A stretch of 64,000 nt of DNA from Acidimicrobiales bacterium mtb01 (GTDB lineage: Bacteria > Actinomycetota > Acidimicrobiia > Acidimicrobiales > Ilumatobacteraceae), in NCBI GenBank assembly GCA_004379135.1, contig NBNI01000005.1:186001-250000 (forward strand), read 5' to 3'. Positions 1-8,488 of the stretch are shown in pieces; the stretch's first letter is position 1; the number at the start of each line of letters is the position of its first letter. Made by a program: the position numbers and the translations under genes. The notes under the pieces are model-generated. The model was not told the DNA's origin and searched no databases. It saw only the letters and a list, made by a program, of their open reading frames with translations.

Positions 1-880
1 CACCGGGACGGCCGCCGCCCACGTTGCGGATGACCAACTGAACCGCGCGCCCAATCGTGAGGTTGGCGCGGTTGCCCTGTCCGAACACGTTCATGCCGCT
101 GTTCATCCCGATCGCACGCGTACCCGGTCCGTTGCACACGATCACCGGCCCCACCGGCATCGTGGTGGCGAGCACGCCGTGGATGTTGAACGTGTCGTTG
201 CACACCGCTTCCACGCCCGCGATCACCCAGGGCAGGTACTCGGGCTTGCAGCCGGCCATCACGGCGTTGATGGCGATCTTCTCGACGGTCACCTCGACGA
301 GATCGGGTGGCACCACTGCCACCACGTCGCCGGGCGCGCGAGTGGTTCCGGTGAGCATGCGCAGCACGCGTTCTTCGGTGGGCGGCACCACCGGCAGGCC
401 GTCGGTCCAGCCGCGATCGAACATCGCCTCGAACTCGTCTTCGGCCGCCGCGGTTTCCACGCGCCGCGCCGACAACACCGAGCCGCCGAATCGTGCGCGC
501 AACGCGTCGACCAGATCGGGATCGACGCTCAACGAACCGCAGCCGGGACGGAAAGCCGGTAGGTCGACGCCGAGATCCATTCGTCCGATCAAAGAATGCC
601 ACTCGTCGCGAACCCAACCCACGGTGCGCGCGACTTCGCGCCCGTTCTCCACCTTGATCACGGTCGGCACCGTCTCGATGTCGTGGTGCCAACTCATGGA
701 GAGGTCGGCGTCGTGAATCGCACCGACACCGACCGGGAACGACGGATCGTCCTGCGTGTAGACGGTCACCGGAACTGCGCCAGCCTTCAGTTGCGAGATC
801 ACCGAAACCACGAGCCGGCACGTCTCGCACTCGTGCTTCACCACGATCACGAATCCATCGGGAAGCGTGGGAGTCGTCAT
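1..880 (-). CDS. thioredoxin-like domain fused to conserved GWTDGLPVVPP-type domain (partial)
   Basis: The gene starts at an ATG and runs off the left edge, so only about 293 N-terminal residues are visible. Residues 1 to about 105 look like a thioredoxin fold: a CETC motif at 18-21 and a VPT stretch at 71-73 that fits the cis-proline loop. From about residue 150 comes a second conserved region starting GWTDGLPVVPPTEERV and rich in glycine and asparagine. I recognise it as common in environmental actinobacteria but cannot name its function. The start lies two bases after the stop of the upstream hydrolase gene, so the two are probably co-transcribed and translationally coupled. A redox role is inferred from the CxxC pair only. 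The C-terminus is not seen. Confidence 0.75.
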   Translation of the reverse strand, partial: MTTPTLPDGFVIVVKHECETCRLVVSVISQLKAGAVPVTVYTQDDPSFPVGVGAIHDADLSMSWHHDIETVPTVIKVENGREVARTVGWVRDEWHSLIGRMDLGVDLPAFRPGCGSLSVDPDLVDALRARFGGSVLSARRVETAAAEDEFEAMFDRGWTDGLPVVPPTEERVLRMLTGTTRAPGDVVAVVPPDLVEVTVEKIAINAVMAGCKPEYLPWVIAGVEAVCNDTFNIHGVLATTMPVGPVIVCNGPGTRAIGMNSGMNVFGQGNRANLTIGRAVQLVIRNVGGGRPG

Positions 881-882
881 GG

Positions 883-1773
883 TCAAGCCTTCAGGAAGTC
901 GAGGATGATCAGGTTGACCGCATCGGGCCGTTCGAGGTGCAGGAAGTGTCCGGCTCCGTCGACGATCTCCATGCGCGCGTGTGCGGGCAATTCGGCGCGG
1001 GCGAACTCGGCTACTTCGACGCCCATGCAACCATCGGTACGGCCATGCAGATACAGATACGACTGCGGCGGGATGGCGCTGCTCTTCTCCTGCATCGACT
1101 GCAGCGCCGGGTCGTTGTAACCGGCTCCGAGTGTCGCGCGATAGAAGCCGAGCGCCGCCTGCAGGTTGGCAACGTCGCGCAGGCTCGGCTTGAGAAGTGC
1201 GAGATCTTCACGCGCGTCGTAACCGGGCGACCAATCGGCCCACAGCATGTCGATGAATGCAAGATCGTTGGCGCCAACGACCATGTCGGAAAGCGGATGT
1301 TGGAAGAAGAACATGTACCAACTGCGCTTGATCTGTGCGAGGTTGCCGATGAACGCCGCACCCACCGCGTTGCCGGGCGGCACGGCCATCGACACGACCT
1401 TGCGCCACGCGTCGGGTTTCTCGCTTGCGGCGATGTGCGTGATGGGTGCGCCCCAGTCGTGTCCGATGATCACCGAATCGGATCCGCCTCCGAGCGATGC
1501 GCGTAGTTCGAGCACGTCGAGGGCTGACGCCGCGGTCTGGAAACGGCCGTCGGCGGGCACGCCCGAGGGGGCGTATCCGCGCAGGAACGGGGCTACCGCC
1601 CGGTAACCGGCGTCGGCGAGACGCGGAAGCAGGTGGCGCCAGGTGTGGGCCGAATCGGGGAAGCCGTGCACGCACACGGCGAGCGGGCCGCCGTTGTCGA
1701 GGCCGGCTGCCAGGTACGACAGGTCGAACCCGTTGACCGACACGCTGTGCTGAGTGATTCCCCCGTGACTCAT
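883..1773 (-). CDS. alpha/beta hydrolase, epoxide hydrolase type
   Basis: This 296-residue protein has the alpha/beta-hydrolase layout of soluble epoxide hydrolases. An oxyanion-hole HGFPDS motif sits at 36-41. The nucleophile elbow GHDWGA puts Asp106, not Ser, at the attack position. The acid is probably Asp247 and the base His276 in a GHFLHLERP motif. An aspartate nucleophile within GHDWG is typical of epoxide hydrolases and haloalkane dehalogenases. The HGFP loop and lack of a second halide tryptophan pattern favour epoxide hydrolase, but the substrate cannot be read from sequence. It is first in a two-gene minus-strand unit with the thioredoxin-like gene. Confidence 0.85.
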   Translation of the reverse strand: MSHGGITQHSVSVNGFDLSYLAAGLDNGGPLAVCVHGFPDSAHTWRHLLPRLADAGYRAVAPFLRGYAPSGVPADGRFQTAASALDVLELRASLGGGSDSVIIGHDWGAPITHIAASEKPDAWRKVVSMAVPPGNAVGAAFIGNLAQIKRSWYMFFFQHPLSDMVVGANDLAFIDMLWADWSPGYDAREDLALLKPSLRDVANLQAALGFYRATLGAGYNDPALQSMQEKSSAIPPQSYLYLHGRTDGCMGVEVAEFARAELPAHARMEIVDGAGHFLHLERPDAVNLIILDFLKA

Positions 1774-1919
1774 GGGCGAACCGTACTTCCCGCCACGGCG
1801 CCGATCCCACCCGTCCTGCGACGAAGGTCACCGAACCCGCCTGTTCACAACCGATGGTCCACTGATTTAGCGTTCAGGCCATCGGGGGAAATCAGGGCCT
1901 TCAGGTCACGTTCTATGGC

Positions 1920-2732
1920 GTGCGTGGATCCACTCCATGCCATGGCGATGACACGCGGCGCTACGGCGGAAACACGTCGTGCGTCGGTCTCGACGCCCCG
2001 GGTGAAGACCCGCTCGTGTTCGATCTCGGAACCGGCCTGCGCTACTCGTGCGGTCAGGCCGGAGTGCCGGCACCGTTCCGCGGCACCTGTCTGCTCACGC
2101 ACATGCACTGGGATCACATCCAGGGTTTGCCGTTCTTCGTGCCCACGCTTCGTGACGGTGCGCACTTCGACATCTACGCACCCACGCAGGAAGACGGACG
2201 CACCGTGGCCGAAGTGTTCGATGCGATCATCCGTCCGCCCATGTTCCCGATCGCGTTGCGCGAACTTCCGGGCAGGTTCAACTTCCACGATGTCGCCGAT
2301 GACGACTTCATGGTCGGCGGCTATCAGGTGCGCAGCCGCCTCGTTCCGCACATCGGCAACACCCTCGGATTCCGCGTCACCTGGAACGATCGGTCGGTCG
2401 TGTACTTGTCCGATCACCAGATGCCGCTCGATGGTTCGATGGGTCTCACCGATGGTGCGCGCGAGTTGTGCGAGGGCGCCGATCTGCTCATTCACGATGC
2501 GCAGTACACGCCGCACGAGTTCGTGAAGAAGAACAACTGGGGCCACTGCACTGTCGACTACGCGCTGTGGGTGGCGGCCGAGTGTGGTGTGAAGACCCTG
2601 GCGTTGTTCCATCACGACCCCGCGCGCGGCGACGACGACGTCGACCGGTTGCTCGAGGCGGCCAAGTGCGAGGGCGACAAGCGTGGCGTGAACGTCTTCG
2701 CGGCGCACGAGGGCCTCTCTGTCACCGTCTAG
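1920..2732 (+). CDS. MBL-fold metallo-hydrolase, start uncertain
   Basis: This is a metallo-beta-lactamase-fold hydrolase. From the GTG used here it is 270 residues, with the zinc motif HMHWDH at 61-66, later histidines (VPHIG, HHDPARGDDD) and metal-binding aspartates (LSDH, IHDAQ). The family normally begins VTFYGVRGSTP, and codons for LQVTFYG lie in frame directly upstream (1899-1919). The first in-frame stop upstream is at 1863, and there is no ATG, GTG, TTG or CTG between it and 1920. Translation probably starts near 1881-1899 at a non-standard codon, or the reference has a base error there. The substrate is unknown; relatives include phosphodiesterases and beta-lactamase-like regulators. 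The flavin reductase gene follows after nine bases. Confidence 0.8.
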   Translation: MRGSTPCHGDDTRRYGGNTSCVGLDAPGEDPLVFDLGTGLRYSCGQAGVPAPFRGTCLLTHMHWDHIQGLPFFVPTLRDGAHFDIYAPTQEDGRTVAEVFDAIIRPPMFPIALRELPGRFNFHDVADDDFMVGGYQVRSRLVPHIGNTLGFRVTWNDRSVVYLSDHQMPLDGSMGLTDGARELCEGADLLIHDAQYTPHEFVKKNNWGHCTVDYALWVAAECGVKTLALFHHDPARGDDDVDRLLEAAKCEGDKRGVNVFAAHEGLSVTV

Positions 2733-2741
2733 GGTTGCGGT

Positions 2742-3248
2742 GTGAGCGATATCGATCCGCGACACTTCCGAAACGTCCTCGGACATTTCCCCACCGGCGT
2801 CACCGTGGTGACCGGTCTCGATCCTGATGGTGTTCCGCTCGGCATCACCATCGGGTCGTTCGTGTCGGTGTCGCTCGATCCGCCGCTCGTCGGATTCCTC
2901 CCGGGCAAGTCGTCGCGGTCGTGGCCGCGTATCGCCGCGGGCGGAAGTTTCTGCGCCAACATCCTCGGTGCGGGTCAGGACGAACTCTGCTGGCGTTTCG
3001 CCAAGGAGCCGGCCGAAGGCGAGTCGCACAAGTTCGGCGGCGTCGACTGGAAGCCCGCGCCGTCCGGATCGCCGATCCTGCCCGGGGCGATCGGCTGGAT
3101 CGACTGCTCGGTCGACACCGTGCACGATGCGGGTGATCACCTCTTCGTGGTCGGGCGAGTGCACGCGATGGAGCACGCCGACGCGGTCGACAACGCGATG
3201 ATCTTCTTCCGGGGCAGGGTCGCCAAGATCGACATGCCGCCGACCTGA
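2742..3248 (+). CDS. flavin reductase-like FMN-binding protein
   Basis: This 168-residue protein has the split-barrel fold of the flavin reductase family. Diagnostic segments are RHFRNVLGHFPTGVTVVT near the N-terminus, then SFVSVSLDPPLVGF and FCANILG. Such proteins bind FMN or FAD and either reduce free flavin with NAD(P)H for a partner monooxygenase or act alone as oxidoreductases. No partner monooxygenase lies next to it, so the electron acceptor is unknown. It uses a GTG start and sits nine bases after the MBL hydrolase and two bases before the next gene, consistent with a three-gene plus-strand operon. Confidence 0.88.
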   Translation: MSDIDPRHFRNVLGHFPTGVTVVTGLDPDGVPLGITIGSFVSVSLDPPLVGFLPGKSSRSWPRIAAGGSFCANILGAGQDELCWRFAKEPAEGESHKFGGVDWKPAPSGSPILPGAIGWIDCSVDTVHDAGDHLFVVGRVHAMEHADAVDNAMIFFRGRVAKIDMPPT

Positions 3249-3250
3249 CG

Positions 3251-3640
3251 ATGGATGCCGTCGGCCTGGTCGCCTCGGTGATCCTCGGCGCCACGATGTG
3301 CGCGGCCGCGTTCTCGAAACTGCGAACCGGTCGCGCGTGGGAAGCAGGAGGCGCCGCCCTCGGCGCACCGCGCATCGTTCTGCCGCTCGTACCGTGGGTC
3401 GAGCTCGTGCTTGGTGCACTTCTCATCGTGCAGGTCGCGGCCACCGCGGTGTCGATCGCCGCGCTGGGTCTCCTCGGCGGCTTCTCGCTTCTCCTCGCCG
3501 TCAACTTGGCGCGGGGGAGGCGACCGGTGTGCGCGTGCTTCGGCGAGTGGAGTGCCAAGCCGCTCGGGCCGGGTCACCTCGTGCGCAACGGCGTGCTCGA
3601 AGCCCTTGCCGTTCTGACACTCGTCGCGTCAGTCGCCTAG
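3251..3640 (+). CDS. MauE/DoxX-like integral membrane protein
   Basis: This is a 129-residue protein with about four hydrophobic segments and a conserved CACFG motif in the third quarter, followed by PLGPGHLVRNGVLE. That pattern matches the methylamine-utilisation MauE family. Members are thought to act in disulfide or cofactor maturation of periplasmic proteins, often beside thioredoxin-like partners. The two cysteines of CACF could be redox-active, but this is inference. Its 3' end overlaps the convergent oligopeptidase gene by 12 bases. Confidence 0.75.
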   Translation: MDAVGLVASVILGATMCAAAFSKLRTGRAWEAGGAALGAPRIVLPLVPWVELVLGALLIVQVAATAVSIAALGLLGGFSLLLAVNLARGRRPVCACFGEWSAKPLGPGHLVRNGVLEALAVLTLVASVA

Positions 3641-5656
3641 AGCGATCTGCAAGAACGCGCACACGCGGGCTTCGTCGCGCCATCGGTCGTAGCGGCCGCT
3701 CGCTCCGCCATGACCGGCACCCATCTCGGTGCGTAGGAGCAGCGGCGCATCGTTCGTGCGCAGTGCGCGAATTCGCGCGACCCACTTGGCCGGTTCGTGA
3801 TACGCCACGCGCGGATCGTTGAGCCCGGCCGTCACGAAAAGAGCCGGATACGAGCGCGCGGTGGCGTTGTCGTACGGCGAGTACGAGAGCATGTACGAGG
3901 CGAATGGCTCGGTGCGCGGATCGCCCCATTCCTCCCACTCGGTCACGGTGAGCGGCAGCGACGGATCGCTCATGGTGGTGACCACGTCGACGAAGGGCAC
4001 CTCGGCCACCGCCGCCGACCACAGTTCGGGCCGCAGGTTGATGCACGCTCCGACGAGCAGCCCGCCCGCGCTGCCTCCGCGCACGGCGAGACGCGTGCCA
4101 TCGGCGAGGCCGCGTCGTACCGCATCGTCGGCCACCGCGTTGGTGTCGTCGAAGGTGTTGCGCTTGTTGAGGAATTTGCCGTCGAGGTACCACTGGCGGC
4201 CCATCTCGCCACCGCCGCGCGGATGCGCGAGGATCCACGTCCAGCCGCGATCGACCAACGACAGTCGGGCCACCGAGAACCACGGTGGCATGGAGGCTTC
4301 GTACGAGCCGTACGCGTACACGACGGCCGGGCCAGCGTTGTTCGAGCCGGCCAGGCGCACCACGTCGTACGGCACGAGGGTTCCGTCAACGGCGGAGGCC
4401 CAGTGGCGCATGCTCTCGTAACGATTCAGGTCGACGTTGGGCGTGGGCGCACGCTTCAGCATCACTCTTTCGGCGGTGGTGACGTTGTGTTCCCAGACCG
4501 TCGCGGGCGACACGAGGCTCTCGGTGGCGAATCGCACCCATTCGGTGTTCCACTCGGGATTCGCGTCGAGTTCCACGTCGTGCGGCGACTCGCCCAGGTC
4601 GATCGCGGTCGACGAACCGTCACGACGCACGATGCGCAGGCGCGGCTGGGCCGCGACCCACTCGTGCACCACGAGATGCGATACGAACGGGTCGACGCGT
4701 GTGATTCTGTTGCCGGCACTGTGCGCGATGAACTCGGTCCATCGATCGGGCGCATCGGTCGGCGCGGTCATCACCCTGAAATCGACGGCGTCGAGATTGG
4801 TGAGGACGACGAATCGATCGCCCCAGTGATCGAGGTGATACTCGAGGTTCTCGGTGCGCGGACGAACGACCTTCGGAGCATCGAGTGGCGTACGCGCCGG
4901 AACGAGCCACGACTCGCTCGATGTCTTCGAGTCGGAGTCGATGACGATCCACTCGCCGTTGCGTGTGAGGTCGATCCCGACGTAGAAGCGCTCGTCCGGT
5001 TCGTGGAAGATCTGCACGTCGTCCGACTGCGGCGTGCCCAGGCGGTGCCGCCACACTGTGGACGGCCGCTCCTGTTCGTCGTACGTGACGTAGAAGAGGT
5101 ACTGCGAGTCGGCGCTCCACGCCGTTCCGGCCCACGACGTGTCGCTGATCTCGTCGGCCAGATCCGCACCGGTGGCGAGGTCGCGAACGTGCATCGTGAA
5201 GTGCTCGCTGCCGTCGACGTCGAGCGACCAGGCGAGCAGTGTCGCGCTCGGGCTCACGTCGAACGCGCCGAGCGAGAAGTATTCGTGAGTGCTCGCTTCG
5301 GCGTTCTCGTCGAGGATCACCGTTTCCGTGGCGGTGTCGCGCGAACGGCCGCGGCAGTGGATGGGGTATTGCGAACCCTCCTCGGTGCGCGAGACGTACC
5401 ACCAGCCGTCCTTGAGAGTCGGCACGCTCTGGTCGGTCTCCTGGATGCGCGACTTGATCTCGCCGAAGATGGTCTCGACGAGTTGCTCGTGCGGAGCGAA
5501 CCACGCGTTGCAGTGCGCGTTCTCGGCTTCGAGGTAGGCGATGGTGTCGGCGTCGTCGCGATTGGCGAGCCAGTAGTACGGATCGTCCACGTCTCCGGTG
5601 GGCCGCGAGAGGCGAGTGGGTTTGCTGGGCGCGACCGGGGGAGTGAGTTCGAGCAT
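3629..5656 (-). CDS. ptrB: oligopeptidase B (prolyl oligopeptidase family S9A)
   Basis: A 675-residue serine peptidase. The N-terminal part (about 1-400) would form the seven-bladed propeller that limits entry to short peptides. The C-terminal alpha/beta-hydrolase domain has Ser529 in GGSAGG, Asp614 in AGLNDPRV and His649 in MGAGHGG. These spacings fit oligopeptidase B, which cleaves short cytoplasmic peptides after Arg or Lys. I chose the ATG giving MLELTPPVAP because upstream in-frame sequence does not look coding and would overlap the divergent ferredoxin promoter. Length is typical of the family. It stands alone on the minus strand and converges on the MauE-like gene. Confidence 0.93.
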   Translation of the reverse strand: MLELTPPVAPSKPTRLSRPTGDVDDPYYWLANRDDADTIAYLEAENAHCNAWFAPHEQLVETIFGEIKSRIQETDQSVPTLKDGWWYVSRTEEGSQYPIHCRGRSRDTATETVILDENAEASTHEYFSLGAFDVSPSATLLAWSLDVDGSEHFTMHVRDLATGADLADEISDTSWAGTAWSADSQYLFYVTYDEQERPSTVWRHRLGTPQSDDVQIFHEPDERFYVGIDLTRNGEWIVIDSDSKTSSESWLVPARTPLDAPKVVRPRTENLEYHLDHWGDRFVVLTNLDAVDFRVMTAPTDAPDRWTEFIAHSAGNRITRVDPFVSHLVVHEWVAAQPRLRIVRRDGSSTAIDLGESPHDVELDANPEWNTEWVRFATESLVSPATVWEHNVTTAERVMLKRAPTPNVDLNRYESMRHWASAVDGTLVPYDVVRLAGSNNAGPAVVYAYGSYEASMPPWFSVARLSLVDRGWTWILAHPRGGGEMGRQWYLDGKFLNKRNTFDDTNAVADDAVRRGLADGTRLAVRGGSAGGLLVGACINLRPELWSAAVAEVPFVDVVTTMSDPSLPLTVTEWEEWGDPRTEPFASYMLSYSPYDNATARSYPALFVTAGLNDPRVAYHEPAKWVARIRALRTNDAPLLLRTEMGAGHGGASGRYDRWRDEARVCAFLQIALGD

Positions 5657-5732
5657 CGTCGCCAGGGTATGTGTCCGATCGAACGCCGCCCGCCTCGCTG
5701 GGGCCCGGTGACGCGCCATTAGCGTCTCGGCC

Positions 5733-5993
5733 ATGCGGGTGTGGATTGACCAGGACTTGTGCACGGGCGACGGCCTGTGCCTCGACCACTGCCCCGATGT
5801 GTTCGTGCAGCTGGAGGACGGCATCGCCTACGTGGCCGAGCAGGGCCGGGCCCTGAACGACCCGGGTGGGGCCGGAAGCCTGGCCTGGGTGCCCGTGAAG
5901 AACTACCAATCGGTGGTGGATGCTGCTGAGGCCTGCCCGGGCGAGTGCATCTTCATCGAGATGACCCCCGCCTCCGTCGCCAAAGCCTCCTGA
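5733..5993 (+). CDS. single-cluster ferredoxin
   Basis: An 86-residue ferredoxin. Cysteines at 10, 16 and 20 (DLCTGDGLC, HCPDVF) and a CPGEC pair at 68 and 72 are arranged as in actinobacterial 3Fe-4S or 4Fe-4S electron carriers. The second position of the usual CxxCxxC is occupied by a non-cysteine, which favours a 3Fe-4S cluster. Such ferredoxins hand electrons to cytochromes P450 or other redox enzymes. It lies about 175 bases upstream of sufB, separated by an inverted repeat and an operator-like palindrome, so it is probably transcribed separately from the suf genes. Confidence 0.88.
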   Translation: MRVWIDQDLCTGDGLCLDHCPDVFVQLEDGIAYVAEQGRALNDPGGAGSLAWVPVKNYQSVVDAAEACPGECIFIEMTPASVAKAS

Positions 5994-6003
5994 ACTCCGA
6001 GGA

Positions 6004-6048
6004 TCTGGTGACTGAAAGTCACCGCATAGGTGACGAAGTCGCACCAGA
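6004..6048 (-). repeat. 45-base dispersed palindromic repeat, copy A
   Basis: This intergenic element reads, on the minus strand, TCTGGTG to CACCAGA and is identical over 45 bases to the copy at 8015-8059. It can fold as nested hairpins: an outer TCTGGTG/CACCAGA stem and an inner GTCACC/GGTGAC stem with a TATGC loop. It lies between the ferredoxin and sufB. Copies A and B are in opposite orientation and bracket sufB and the gene after it. Function is unknown; a REP-like element, terminator or protein-binding site are all possible. Confidence 0.85.
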
Positions 6049-6072
6049 TTCCCGCCGGTGGGTCCTGGCCGG

Positions 6073-6105
6073 GGAATTGTTACTATGGCGGTAGTGGAAA
6101 TTCCC
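6073..6105. promoter_or_regulatory. suf operator-like palindrome upstream of sufB
   Basis: A palindrome centred near 6088, with core ACTA-N6-TAGT flanked by AATT at 6075-6078 and 6099-6102 and by GGCC/GGCC further out. The same core and flanks occur before sufD and before the second sufC. TACTAT at 6081-6086 could serve as a -10 box inside the palindrome, so a bound regulator would block transcription. The regulator is not identified and no candidate gene lies beside it. Confidence 0.7.
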
Positions 6106-6167
6106 GGCCCGCCAGGAATCCAACCCCACCGCACACCCCCGATTCCGACCCCGGTAGGAGACCCCGA

Positions 6168-7568
6168 ATGACCTCGTTCGATCTGGATCTCAGCAAGTAC
6201 TCGCTCGGCTGGAGCGACGACGTCGAGTACGCGTTCGCACCCGAGAAGGGCCTGAGCGATCGTGTCGTCGATCAGATCTCGTGGTGGAAGGGCGAGCCGC
6301 GCTGGATGACGCAGTTCCGTCTGCGCAGCCTGCGCCTGTTCGACAAGAAGCCGATGGCGCCGTGGTTCGCCGAGAACATGCCCGACATCGACTTCCAGGA
6401 CATCTTCTACTACTTGCGTCCGGCCACCGCTCAGGTTGACGAGTGGGACGATCTGCCCGAGCAGATGAAGGCCACCTACGAAAAGCTCGGCATTCCCGAG
6501 GCCGAGCGCAAGTACCTTGCCGGCGTCACGGCGCAGTACGAATCAGAAGTCGTCTTCCACCGCAACCGCGAAGATCTCGAAGCACAGGGAATCCTCTTCT
6601 GTGACATGGACACCGCGCTGCGCGAATACCCCGAACTCGTGAAGCAATACTTCGGCACGGTCATCTCGCCCGGCGACAACAAGTTCTCCGCGCTCAACAG
6701 TGCGGTGTGGTCGGGTGGCTCGTTCATCTACGTTCCGCCCGGAGTCGAGTGCGACATGCCGCTGCAGGCGTACTTCCGCATCAATTCCGAAAACGCCGGT
6801 CAGTTCGAGCGCACGCTCATCATCGCCGACGAGGGGTCGAAGGTGCACTACATCGAGGGCTGTTCGGCCCCGGTGTACACCAGCGATTCGCTGCACTCGG
6901 CCGTGGTGGAAATCGTCGTAAAGCCCAGTGCGCGCGTCACGTACACCACCATCCAGAACTGGTCGCCCAACGTGTACAACCTCGTCACCAAGCGTGCTCG
7001 CGTGGAAGCCGAGGGGCACATGGAGTGGATCGACGGCAACATCGGTTCGAAGCTCACCATGAAGTACCCGAGCGTGTACCTCGTGGGTCCGAAGGCCACC
7101 GGCGAAGTTCTGTCGGTGGCGTACGCCGGCGCCGGTCAGCATCAGGACGCTGGCGCGAAGATGGTTCACGCTGCTCCCGAGACGTCGTCGAAGATCGTGT
7201 CGAAGTCCATCAGCAAGGACGGCGGCATCACCACGTACCGCGGTCTCGTGCGCGTCGACGAAGGTGCGTACGGCTGCAAGAGCCACGTGCAGTGCGACGC
7301 GCTCATCCTCGACGAAACCAGCGAAAGCCGCACGCTTCCGTACATGGAAGTAGGCGAGAAGGACGCGCAGATCGGCCACGAGGCCACGGTCTCCAAGATC
7401 GCCGACGAGCAGCTGTTCTACTTGCAGAGCCGCGGCCTCTCGCAGGAGCAGGCCATGAGCATGGTGGTCAACGGATTCATCGAGCCCGTCACGCGTACGC
7501 TCCCCATGGAGTACGCGGTCGAGTGGAGCCGCCTCATCGAACTGCAGATGGAAGGATCCGTCGGCTGA
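6168..7568 (+). CDS. sufB: Fe-S cluster scaffold protein SufB
   Basis: SufB, 466 residues, is the scaffold subunit of the SufBCD complex that assembles Fe-S clusters in the cytoplasm. The C-terminal beta-helix is well conserved, including [19 protein letters not shown], the [13 protein letters not shown] region with the conserved cysteines, and [10 protein letters not shown]. The ATG chosen is preceded by a TAGGAG ribosome site; in-frame sequence further upstream overlaps the repeat and operator and is not conserved. It heads suf locus 1. Unlike the usual actinobacterial order, sufD does not follow directly, because two unrecognised genes intervene. Confidence 0.96.
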   Translation: MTSFDLDLSKYSLGWSDDVEYAFAPEKGLSDRVVDQISWWKGEPRWMTQFRLRSLRLFDKKPMAPWFAENMPDIDFQDIFYYLRPATAQVDEWDDLPEQMKATYEKLGIPEAERKYLAGVTAQYESEVVFHRNREDLEAQGILFCDMDTALREYPELVKQYFGTVISPGDNKFSALNSAVWSGGSFIYVPPGVECDMPLQAYFRINSENAGQFERTLIIADEGSKVHYIEGCSAPVYTSDSLHSAVVEIVVKPSARVTYTTIQNWSPNVYNLVTKRARVEAEGHMEWIDGNIGSKLTMKYPSVYLVGPKATGEVLSVAYAGAGQHQDAGAKMVHAAPETSSKIVSKSISKDGGITTYRGLVRVDEGAYGCKSHVQCDALILDETSESRTLPYMEVGEKDAQIGHEATVSKIADEQLFYLQSRGLSQEQAMSMVVNGFIEPVTRTLPMEYAVEWSRLIELQMEGSVG

Positions 7569-7570
7569 CG

Positions 7571-8011
7571 ATGTGGCTGTACATCGCAGTCGCCGCCGTT
7601 CTCGTCTTCCTGATCGCCGCGCTCGTCACCGGGCGTGAAGCACGGCGCCTCGATGCGGTGGCGCCGCGCGCGGTGTATCAAGTCGATCAGGCGGTGGCCT
7701 TCGTGGTCGAAGTACTGCCCGATCAGACCAAGGCCCGTCTCACGATGGACGAGCTCGAACAGCTCCTCATCCTTCATATGAAGTGGTTGCACGAACGTGG
7801 GCTGCAGCCCGATGCGGTCATCGACCGTCGTCAGAACATCGACACGCCCGTAGTGGTCACCGAAGAAGCGCTCATCGCGTTCCTCCTTGGTGAGGCAGAG
7901 AACGCCGGCGTCGCGCTACTCGACGATGTCGACGTCGTGAATGTTGTCGATGCGCACCTGGCGTACTTCGATGCGATCGGTGCCGTGGGTCCGTCGGCCG
8001 CCGACGTCTGA
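7571..8011 (+). CDS. membrane-anchored protein of unknown function
   Basis: A 146-residue protein beginning two bases after the sufB stop, so it is translationally coupled to sufB. Residues 3 to about 22 form one hydrophobic helix (MWLYIAVAAVLVFLIAALVT), followed by a soluble domain with acidic and coiled segments such as LTMDELEQLLILHMKWL and LLDDVDVVNVVD. No cysteines are present, so it is unlikely to carry a cluster itself. I do not recognise the family. Coupling to sufB is the only functional clue and could reflect co-expression only. Confidence 0.75.
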   Translation: MWLYIAVAAVLVFLIAALVTGREARRLDAVAPRAVYQVDQAVAFVVEVLPDQTKARLTMDELEQLLILHMKWLHERGLQPDAVIDRRQNIDTPVVVTEEALIAFLLGEAENAGVALLDDVDVVNVVDAHLAYFDAIGAVGPSAADV

Positions 8012-8014
8012 TTT

Positions 8015-8059
8015 TCTGGTGCGACTTCGTCACCTATGCGGTGACTTTCAGTCACCAGA
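8015..8059 (+). repeat. 45-base dispersed palindromic repeat, copy B
   Basis: Identical to copy A over 45 bases but in the opposite orientation. It starts three bases after the stop of the preceding gene and ends 25 bases before the next start. The nested stem-loop (outer TCTGGTG/CACCAGA, inner GTCACC/GGTGAC) could work as a transcription terminator or RNA-stability element for the sufB transcript, but there is no T-run after it. Confidence 0.85.
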
Positions 8060-8084
8060 ACACCAGCACTAAAGTTGGGTTGGT

Positions 8085-8438
8085 ATGCCGATGCGTCAGG
8101 AGTGCAAACACTTCGAGAGCCGCACCTACCCCAACGGTGACACGGTGCGGAAGTGCAATCTCGATCTCGCGCCCGACGCACCGTGGCGTTGTCCCGACAA
8201 CTGCTCGGCGTACGACCGTCGCCCCGACGCCGGTTGGAGTTACGGCTCGCTCGTCACGCCGTCCACACCGCAGGAGCCGCCGGGACTCGACGACGGCTCG
8301 GCCGCCGCAGTGCTCGATCAGGCCGAGGACATCGTCAACGCCATCGGCGCCCAGGTGATGGCCGATGTGGCCGCTCAGGCCGAGTGGGACGCCCAGCCCC
8401 GCTGGAAGCGCGTCTTCCGCCGTAAACCGCGTGACTGA
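8085..8438 (+). CDS. small cysteine-containing protein of unknown function
   Basis: A 117-residue protein with four cysteines near the N-terminus: CKHF, KCNLDLAP and CPDNC. The spacing (C7, then about 17, then about 13 and 3 residues) suggests a zinc or Fe-S site. The middle is proline-rich, and the C-terminal half is a helix (VLDQAEDIVNAIGAQVMADV) ending in basic WKRVFRRKPRD. A second ATG two codons downstream is an alternative start. I do not recognise a named family. Its place between sufB and sufD suggests a link to cluster assembly or to sensing cluster status, but this is inference from position. Confidence 0.7.
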   Translation: MPMRQECKHFESRTYPNGDTVRKCNLDLAPDAPWRCPDNCSAYDRRPDAGWSYGSLVTPSTPQEPPGLDDGSAAAVLDQAEDIVNAIGAQVMADVAAQAEWDAQPRWKRVFRRKPRD

Positions 8439-8451
8439 CGGCCTCTGGCCC

Positions 8452-8487
8452 GGCGAATTTCCACTATCTCGGTAGTAGAATTTCCGC
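8452..8487. promoter_or_regulatory. suf operator-like palindrome overlapping the sufD promoter
   Basis: Second copy of the suf palindrome, with core ACTA (8463-8466), six bases, then TAGT (8473-8476), and AATT-rich arms. TAGAAT at 8476-8481 fits a -10 box, which would place the transcript start about at the sufD GTG (8489). The palindrome therefore covers the core promoter and the sufD transcript is probably leaderless. Confidence 0.7.
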
Positions 8488-8488
8488 C

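Noticed and set aside
1845-3419. A 524-codon open frame on the minus strand opposite the MBL and flavin reductase genes
   Set aside because: It is an antisense shadow: Arg/Asp/His-rich composition, no motif, and it lies across three genes with clear families on the plus strand.
3797-5722. A 641-codon plus-strand frame across oligopeptidase B
   Set aside because: The minus-strand peptidase has a complete catalytic triad and normal length; the plus frame is Val/Arg/His-rich noise of high-GC DNA.
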